DNA of 64,000 nt from Methylobacterium sp. J-090 (GTDB taxonomy: Bacteria; Pseudomonadota; Alphaproteobacteria; Rhizobiales; Beijerinckiaceae): NCBI RefSeq assembly GCF_022829345.1, contig NZ_JAKSXV010000096.1:124001-188000 (forward strand). Direction: 5' to 3'. The notes under the pieces were generated by a model. It did not search any database. It was given only the letters and a program-made list of their open reading frames with translations, and was not told the origin of the DNA. Positions within the stretch are counted from its first letter, which is position 1. Each line of letters begins with the position of its first letter. Of the stretch, positions 58,455 to 64,000 are shown in pieces. The position numbers and the translations under genes are program-made.

Positions 58455-59885
58455 TCAGACGAGGACGCCGGATTGCGCCGGCCCGGCGGCCAGCGACACG
58501 TCCGCCGTCGTCTGAATGGCCTCCGGTTCCGGCGCCGGAAGGGCGGCGGCGCGGGCCTCCAGTGTCGAGACCGTGCGCAGGGCGAGGACGATGCCGGCGA
58601 CTCCAAACAGCACCGAGCCGAGGCCGACACCGGCGATGACCCCCTTGGGGCCGTAGAAATGCGCGCCGAGCAGAGCCGGTGGCACGGTGCCGAGGGTGGC
58701 CCGGCCCCAGTTCAGCACCGTCGAGTAGAACGGAAAACCGAGGTTGTTGAACGAAGCGTTCGACAGGAACAGCAGGCCCGTGAAGAACCACACTCCGCCG
58801 CTGACGAGGCAGAAGAACCCGAACAGGTCGGCGGCGACCCCCTGCAACTCGAACAGCCGCGTCAGCGGTTCGCGGGTGAGGATGAGGGCCGCCCAGACCA
58901 CGACGACGTAGGCGCCCGTCACCAGGGCGCCGTCGCGCAGGACGCCACGCATGCGGTCGAAGCGGCCGGCGCCCCAGTTCTGCCCGAGGATCGGCCCGAT
59001 GGAGCCCGAGAGGGCGAACAGGCCGCCGAAGGCCACCGGGGTGAGGCGGTCGATGACCACGTTGCCCGCGATGGCGACGGCGCCGAACTTCGCCAGGGCG
59101 TGGGCGATGAAGGCACTGGCGACCGACGGCGCGAGGTTGGTCAGCACCGCCGGCAGGGCGATGCGGAACACGATGGGCGCATCCGCGACGATGTCGGCCA
59201 CGCGCGGCCGGGCGAGCATGCGGAACCGGCGCACGCCCCACAGGCCGACGAGGGCGAAGGTGGCGCGCGCGACGCAGGTGGTGATGGCCGCTCCGTCGAC
59301 CCCGAGGCCGGCACCGAAGATGAGGAGCGGATCGAGGCCGGCGGTGACGAGGGCCCCGGCGAGCGTCACCAGCATGGCCTGCCGCGCGGCGCCGACGGCG
59401 CGCAGCAACCCGGAGAACATCATGCCGGGTCCCATGAGGAGGTTCGACGGCAGGGTGATCCAGAGGAAGCGCGTCGCCACCGGCAGGGTCTCGGCATCGG
59501 CGCCGATGGCTGAGAGGAAGACGGGCAGGAACGGCAGCATCGCCACCACGAGGATGCCCGAGACGAGGATGCCGTGGATGGTGCCCGAGGTGGCCAAGCG
59601 CCGTGCGCCGGCCTCGTCGCCCGCGCCGATGGCGCGCGAGACCAGGGCTCCGGCCGCGATCATCAGGCCGATGTTGATGGCGATGGCGAAGAACTGAATG
59701 ATGGTGGCGAAGCCCACCGCCGCCGTCAGATTCGGGTCGCCGAGCTTCGAGACGTAGAGGAGCGACAGGAGATCGACGACGAACAGGGCCATCAGCCCGA
59801 CGGAGCCGGTGGCGCTCATCACCACGACGTGGCGCAGGATCGACCCGCTGACGAAGCGGGCCGCGGCCGGATTCTGATCAGGCAT
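58455..59885 (-). CDS. MATE-family multidrug efflux transporter
   Basis: A 476-residue inner-membrane protein with 12 predicted helices in two MATE repeats. Supporting stretches include HVVVMSATGSVGLMALFVVD, GLMIAAGALVSRAIGAGDEA, GAITTCVARATF-like helix 6 and SGSIGPILGQNWGAGRFDRM, a MatE signature. It should export organic cations or drugs in exchange for Na+ or H+. Its start at 59885 overlaps the stop of the Kef-type gene by eight bases, so the two are co-translated. Confidence 0.92.
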   Translation of the reverse strand: MPDQNPAAARFVSGSILRHVVVMSATGSVGLMALFVVDLLSLLYVSKLGDPNLTAAVGFATIIQFFAIAINIGLMIAAGALVSRAIGAGDEAGARRLATSGTIHGILVSGILVVAMLPFLPVFLSAIGADAETLPVATRFLWITLPSNLLMGPGMMFSGLLRAVGAARQAMLVTLAGALVTAGLDPLLIFGAGLGVDGAAITTCVARATFALVGLWGVRRFRMLARPRVADIVADAPIVFRIALPAVLTNLAPSVASAFIAHALAKFGAVAIAGNVVIDRLTPVAFGGLFALSGSIGPILGQNWGAGRFDRMRGVLRDGALVTGAYVVVVWAALILTREPLTRLFELQGVAADLFGFFCLVSGGVWFFTGLLFLSNASFNNLGFPFYSTVLNWGRATLGTVPPALLGAHFYGPKGVIAGVGLGSVLFGVAGIVLALRTVSTLEARAAALPAPEPEAIQTTADVSLAAGPAQSGVLV

Positions 59886-61767
59886 CGGAGGGAAGATCCC
59901 GGGCTTCGAGGGTGTGGGCCGCGGCCTCGCGAGCCTTGGTGCCGATAATGTCGCGGGTCTCGGCGTTGAGGGCACGGGACGGGCGCTGCGGCTCGGTCAA
60001 CGGTTCGGGCTTGATCTGCGCTGCGCCGCGCATCCAGGTGGCGGCATCGGGGAGCGCCCCGGCCTGCTGCAGGACGAGGCGGGCGACGTCGCGCTTGCGC
60101 ACGTCCTCGGCGACGGCGGCCGCCGCCTGTGGCGCGACGCCGAGGCCCTCCAGGGTGGCGCGGCCGAAGCCGAGGGCGGAGTCCACCGTCTCGCGCAGCT
60201 GGAAATCCACGTCGCGGTTCATGAGTTCGACGGCGTGCATGCGGTCGTAGGCCCGGACATAGGTCCGCACGCTGGCGAATTCCTCGTGGACGATATCGAC
60301 GATCTTGAGGGCGGATTCGGGCTCGTCGACGCAGACGCAGAGGAGTTCGGCCCGGCCGATCCCCGCGGCGCGCAGGACGTCGAGGCGGGTGCCGTCGCCG
60401 TAGAAGATGCGGAAGCCGAAGCGCGAGGCGGAGCGGATCTGCTCCACGTCCTTGTCGATGACCGTGACGCTGATGCCCTCGGCGAGCAGGACCTGGGTCA
60501 GGATCTGGCCAAAGCGGCCGAAGCCGACGACGAGGACCCGGGCTTCCGTGTTCTCCACCGTGTCGGGGGCGAGGTCGGGTTCACCGCGCCGCCGGGCGAG
60601 GGCGCTGTCGAGGGCCTTCGCCGCCACCGGACCGACCAGCATGGTCAGGGCCGCGAGGGCGATGGCGAAGCGCCCGCTCGGCCCGTCGATGAGGCCGAGT
60701 TCGCCCCCCACGGGCAGGAGCACGAAGGCGAATTCGCCGGCCGGCGCCAGGATGGCGCCGCCGCGCACGGCATCGAGCCACGTCGAGCCGAACAGGCGGA
60801 ACAGGGCGGCGACGAGGCCGACCTTGATGAGGATGGCGCCCGCGGTGGCGCCGAGCAGCCACGGCCACTCGGCCTTCAGCAGGCCGCCGTCGATGGACAT
60901 GCCGACGCTCATGAAGAACAGGCCGAGCAGCATGCCGCGGAACGGCTCGATGTCGGCCTCGAGCTGGTGGCGGAAGTTCGATTCGGCGAGCAGCACCCCG
61001 GCGAGGAACGCCCCCATGGCCATGGACAGGCCGACATGCTCCATCAGCATGGCGGTGCCGAGCACCACCAGGAGGGCTGCGGCCGTCATCACCTCGCGGG
61101 CGCCGCTCGCCGCGAGCAGGCCGAAGAACGGGTTGAGGCCGTAGCGCCCCACCAGCACCACGGCGAGGATGGCCGCGCCCACGGTGCCCGTCGATTGCAG
61201 GGCTGAGACGAGCCAGCCGTCGCCCCCGACGCCGCCCGTGGAGGCGAAGAGCGGCATCAGGGCGAGGATCGCCACCACGGAGATGTCCTGGAACAGCAGC
61301 ACCGCGAAGGCGCGCCCGCCATAGGGCGTGCCGAGGTCGCCGCGCTCTTCCAGAAGCTGGAGGGCGACGGCGGTCGCCGACAAGGCCAGCGCGATGCCGA
61401 TGACGAAGGCGGCCGAGGGCTTCAGGCCGAACAGGAAGCCGATGCCGGCGAGCACCGCGGTGCAGACGAGGAGTTGCGCGGTGCCGAGGCCGAAGATGTC
61501 GCGCCGCATGGAAACGAGGCGGGAGATCTGGAGTTCGAGGCCGACGATGAAGAGCAGCAGCACCACGCCGAGTTCGGCCACACTCGCCGCCGTCTCGGGC
61601 TCGGCGATGAGGGAGAAGCCGAACGGGCCGATGACGACACCGGCGACGAGATAGCCGAGCACGGCGCTCTGGCCGATGAGGCGGAAGATCGGGACGCCGA
61701 TCACCGCCGCCGACAGGAACGTCAGCACGGGCGGGAGGAAGCTGACGTGGGTCGCGGCGCTCGCCAT
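59878..61767 (-). CDS. Kef-type K+ efflux antiporter (CPA2 family)
   Basis: A 629-residue protein. The first ~390 residues are the Na+/H+ exchanger-fold membrane part (LIGQSAVLGYLVAGVVIGPF, GLELQISRLVSMRRDIFGLG, LLFQDISVVAILALMPLF). Then comes a TrkA-N/RCK domain near 405-525 with the dinucleotide loop ARVLVVGFGRFGQILTQVLL and VIDKDVEQIRSA. The C-terminal ~100 residues are soluble and Ala/Glu-rich. The domain order matches KefB/KefC, glutathione-gated potassium efflux systems that protect against electrophiles. No KefF/KefG ancillary gene is adjacent. It overlaps the MATE gene. Confidence 0.92.
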   Translation of the reverse strand: MASAATHVSFLPPVLTFLSAAVIGVPIFRLIGQSAVLGYLVAGVVIGPFGFSLIAEPETAASVAELGVVLLLFIVGLELQISRLVSMRRDIFGLGTAQLLVCTAVLAGIGFLFGLKPSAAFVIGIALALSATAVALQLLEERGDLGTPYGGRAFAVLLFQDISVVAILALMPLFASTGGVGGDGWLVSALQSTGTVGAAILAVVLVGRYGLNPFFGLLAASGAREVMTAAALLVVLGTAMLMEHVGLSMAMGAFLAGVLLAESNFRHQLEADIEPFRGMLLGLFFMSVGMSIDGGLLKAEWPWLLGATAGAILIKVGLVAALFRLFGSTWLDAVRGGAILAPAGEFAFVLLPVGGELGLIDGPSGRFAIALAALTMLVGPVAAKALDSALARRRGEPDLAPDTVENTEARVLVVGFGRFGQILTQVLLAEGISVTVIDKDVEQIRSASRFGFRIFYGDGTRLDVLRAAGIGRAELLCVCVDEPESALKIVDIVHEEFASVRTYVRAYDRMHAVELMNRDVDFQLRETVDSALGFGRATLEGLGVAPQAAAAVAEDVRKRDVARLVLQQAGALPDAATWMRGAAQIKPEPLTEPQRPSRALNAETRDIIGTKAREAAAHTLEARDLPSDA

Positions 61768-62007
61768 GAGAATCCTGGCTGAAGTGGAATCCTGGCTGGA
61801 GATGGCCGGTCCCGATCGAAACGATCACAGCGATCGCGACGATCACGGACGTCGAGGCCGGCATCTCTTAGACCACCTCCGCCGGGACCGCCATTCGGAC
61901 TCCGGACCCGAATGCAGGCCCGGGACCACCCCCGTGCGAATCAGCACCCACTCCACGCGGACTCACCTGCGCCGCGCGATCCTCATTGCTGGCCTTGGGG
62001 ATCCTGC

Positions 62008-62319
62008 TCAGGTGCGCTCTTTCCTGCGCTGCGCGGCTTTGCGCTCATCGCGGCGCGCCAGAAGCAGGTTCGTGGCGTCGCCATCGAGCCGCAGGGCGAT
62101 CGCATCGGCCAGATCCTGGCGGACGAGGCCGATATCCTTCAGCTCGCGTTCGGACATGGCCCCGAGCTGGCGCAACACGCGGGCGTTGATGGCCGCGCGG
62201 GACAGACCGCTGGCCACACTGGCGAGAAGAGTCACCACATAGCCGCGTGCCCTGCGCAGGCGAGTGAAGGGGAGGGGAAGTTCTGCGCGTTCCGTGTCGC
62301 GGATCGTCGTGCCGGTCAT
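62008..62319 (-). CDS. DUF1127 domain small basic protein
   Basis: A 103-residue protein from the ATG at 62319 (AGGAG eight bases before). The C-terminal half carries the DUF1127 motif RVLRQLGAMSERELKDIGLV. The N-terminal half is an Arg-rich and amphipathic extension (PFTRLRRARGYVVTLLASVA). In alphaproteobacteria small DUF1127 proteins can influence RNA turnover and carbon/phosphate metabolism, but no role is fixed for extended forms like this. It is divergent from the MocR gene, which may regulate it. Confidence 0.88.
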   Translation of the reverse strand: MTGTTIRDTERAELPLPFTRLRRARGYVVTLLASVASGLSRAAINARVLRQLGAMSERELKDIGLVRQDLADAIALRLDGDATNLLLARRDERKAAQRRKERT

Positions 62320-62442
62320 GACCGTGCTCCTGTTCGATGACGCGACCATCATCCCGACGAGCTGGCCTCGACAGTGACAATGCCGTACGCTTTGACTGAA
62401 TTGTCCGGAGCAAAGGACCGTACAGATGAAAGGTGGACGCCG

Positions 62443-63846
62443 ATGAAGGCCCGCGCGCCCGTGGTTCCGACCCTGGTCGAGACGGTGAGCGAGGCCATCG
62501 CCGAACGGATCGCGAGCCGGTCCCTCGCACCCGGAGCCCGGCTGCCTTCGGTGCGAAGCTTCGCCGCGTCCATGGGCGTCTCGAAATCGACGGTGGTGGA
62601 AGCCTACGACCGGCTCGGCGCGGAGGGCGCCATCGTCGCGCGGCGGGGCTCGGGCTTCTACGTCGCCGGCAAGACCCGGCCGCTCTGCCTCAAGACGATC
62701 GGTCCGGAACTCGACCGGGCCGTCGATCCCCTCTGGATCACCCGCCAGTCGATGCAGTCCGGGCCGGACCTCCTGAAGCCCGGCTCCGGCTGGCTGCCGA
62801 CGGACTGGATGCCGGGGGACGCCATACGCCGAGGCCTGCGCCACCTGTCGCGGGAGGGCGCTCGCGACCTCGTCTGCTACGACCAGCCCTTGGGGCTGCC
62901 CGCCCTGCGGGCGCAGATTGCGCGCCGGATGGAGGAGAAAGGCGTCGCTGCCGATGCCGATCAGATCCTCCTCGTCGATTCGGCGACGCAGGCCGTCGAT
63001 CTCCTCTGCCGCTTTCTCCTGGCACCGGGCGACACGGTGGTGGTGGATGACCCGTGCTACTTCAACTATCATGCGCTCCTGCGCGCGCATCGGGTGACGG
63101 TGGTCGGCGTGCCGTTCACGCCTTCGGGTCCGGATCTCGCGGCCCTGGAGACCCTCCTCTCCGCGCATCACCCGCGATTCTATCTCACCAATTCGGCCCT
63201 TCATAACCCGACGGGCGCGACGCTGGCCCCGGCGACGGTCCACCGGGTGCTCAAGCTGGCGGAGGCGCACGATACCCTCATCATCGAGGACGACATCTTC
63301 GGAGACCTCGAACCGGAGCCGGCCCCGCGTCTCGCCGGATTCGATGGGCTCCATCGGGTGATCCAGGTCGGCAGCTTCTCGAAGACTTTGTCGGCGGCCG
63401 TGCGCTGCGGCTTCCTCGCCGTGCGGGCCGACTGGATCGAGCCGCTCATCGACCTCAAGCTCGCCATGAGCCTGGGCAACGGGCACCTCGCCGCCGTACT
63501 CATGCACCGCCTCATCACCGACGGGACCTACCGGAAGCATCTGGCCGATATCCGGGAGAAGCTCGCCCGCGACCGGGGACGGGCAGCCCGACGCCTGGAG
63601 GCCTCTGGTCTCGAACTGTGGACGGAGCCGCGCGGCGGCCTGTTCCTGTGGGCGAGCCTGCCCGAGGGGATCGATTCGGGTGACGTCGCCCGGCGAGCCC
63701 TGGCCCGGGGCGTGGTGCTGGCACCGGGCGCCGCGTTCAGCACCTCGGGCGCCGGTGCACGGTTCCTGCGCTTCAACGTGGCGCACAGCGCCGATCCGCG
63801 CATCTTTTCGGTGTTGAAGGATGCGATGTCGGGTGGGCCGGCATGA
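62443..63846 (+). CDS. MocR-type regulator (GntR DNA-binding plus aminotransferase domain)
   Basis: A 467-residue protein. The N-terminal winged helix-turn-helix (residues ~8-80: ETVSEAIAERIASRSLAPGA, SFAASMGVSKSTVVEAYDRL) is GntR-type. The C-terminal fold-type I aminotransferase domain has NPTG in ALHNPTGATLAPATV, and the PLP lysine Lys314 in QVGSFSKTLSAAVRCGF. MocR regulators use PLP or its adducts as ligand. The ATG at 62443 has AAAGGTGG 7-8 bases before it; an ATG at 62374 would lie in the divergent promoter. The target gene is unknown; the divergent DUF1127 gene and a gene downstream of 63960 are candidates. Confidence 0.93.
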   Translation: MKARAPVVPTLVETVSEAIAERIASRSLAPGARLPSVRSFAASMGVSKSTVVEAYDRLGAEGAIVARRGSGFYVAGKTRPLCLKTIGPELDRAVDPLWITRQSMQSGPDLLKPGSGWLPTDWMPGDAIRRGLRHLSREGARDLVCYDQPLGLPALRAQIARRMEEKGVAADADQILLVDSATQAVDLLCRFLLAPGDTVVVDDPCYFNYHALLRAHRVTVVGVPFTPSGPDLAALETLLSAHHPRFYLTNSALHNPTGATLAPATVHRVLKLAEAHDTLIIEDDIFGDLEPEPAPRLAGFDGLHRVIQVGSFSKTLSAAVRCGFLAVRADWIEPLIDLKLAMSLGNGHLAAVLMHRLITDGTYRKHLADIREKLARDRGRAARRLEASGLELWTEPRGGLFLWASLPEGIDSGDVARRALARGVVLAPGAAFSTSGAGARFLRFNVAHSADPRIFSVLKDAMSGGPA

Positions 63847-63959
63847 TACGCCGACATGACACGCCGATAGAGTTTGATACGCCTGCCCGTGTCTCTCCGA
63901 TGGTTTTCGGCTATGACCAGTTGACAGGGGCGGCCCAGCCTCGCCACATCCCGGCTATC

Positions 63960-64000
63960 ATGAGCGATGCACTCCCGACGACCCAGACTGCCCCCGTGGA
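63960..64000 (+). CDS. Possible start of a truncated gene
   Basis: An ATG at 63960 opens MSDALPTTQTAPV and runs off the window. TTGACA at 63921-63926 could be a -35 element, but no good -10 or ribosome site is visible. Only 13 codons are present, so this is tentative. Confidence 0.3.
   Translation, partial: MSDALPTTQTAPV

Overview
The window reads as a chromosomal segment of a high-GC facultative methylotroph of the Hyphomicrobiales, most likely Methylobacterium or a close relative. The main evidence is a complete serine-cycle cluster at 44.8-55.2 kb (sga, hprA, mtdA, fchA, mtkA, mtkB, ppc, mcl), in the order known from Methylorubrum/Methylobacterium. The housekeeping genes also sit in alphaproteobacterial contexts: hemD-mic60-hemY opposite tsaD-gpsA-EVE, and prfA-prmC followed by a DUF4167 gene. 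From memory the MtdA protein is clearly different from that of M. extorquens AM1, so this is probably another species. I saw no tRNA, rRNA, insertion sequence, prophage or CRISPR array. The region looks like stable core chromosome.

Layout. 0-2.5 kb: 3' end of a hybrid-free sensor histidine kinase, a membrane-anchored peptidoglycan-binding protein and a DUF1491 protein. 2.5-11.8 kb: a DUF2336 protein, the haem/membrane group hemD-mic60-hemY (minus strand), then tsaD, gpsA, an OGFr_N-domain protein and an EVE-domain protein (plus strand). 11.8-15 kb: a NarX/NarL-like two-component pair and an uncharacterised protein. 15-25 kb: a low-complexity membrane protein, a DEAD-box helicase with a DbpA-type RNA-binding end, a ChaA-type cation/proton antiporter, an LhgO-like oxidase, a molybdenum oxidoreductase/flavin reductase pair, a tiny Pmp3-family membrane protein, a second DUF2336 protein, a putative methyltransferase-fold protein and a DUF4167 protein with a long Arg-Gln-Asp repeat. 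25.5-44 kb: prmC, prfA, ptsP, lysC, ubiG, a PEBP protein, a quinone-oxidoreductase-like protein, a PfkB kinase, a secreted small Cys protein, msrQ, ligA, an exonuclease fused to a SWIM zinc finger, a short glycosyltransferase-like protein, a radical SAM protein behind a LexA-type box, rnhB and a glycosyltransferase/metallophosphoesterase pair. 44.1-55.8 kb: regulatory region and serine cycle. 55.8-64 kb: an outer-membrane beta-barrel, CinA-like protein, DUF3606 protein, MATE exporter, Kef-type antiporter, DUF1127 protein and a MocR regulator.

How the genes work together. The serine-cycle cluster takes formaldehyde-derived one-carbon units on tetrahydrofolate (mtdA, fchA). It converts glyoxylate plus serine to glycine plus hydroxypyruvate (sga), reduces hydroxypyruvate to glycerate (hprA), carboxylates PEP (ppc), activates malate to malyl-CoA (mtkAB) and cleaves it to glyoxylate and acetyl-CoA (mcl). 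Two non-coding regions, before sga and before mtkA, share the 11-mer TTTCGCGAAGT and each holds a TGCC...GGCA palindrome. These suggest two co-regulated transcription units.

The observations I rate highest are: (1) a perfect GTTC-N7-GTTC LexA-type box 30 bases before a PA0069-family radical SAM gene; (2) an overlapping glycosyltransferase/metallophosphoesterase pair that looks like the Agt-PlcP lipid-remodelling module and not lipid A synthesis; (3) a DEDDh exonuclease carrying a C-terminal SWIM zinc-binding motif; (4) the shared motifs in front of sga and mtkA. I did not find a convincing wholly new multi-gene system.
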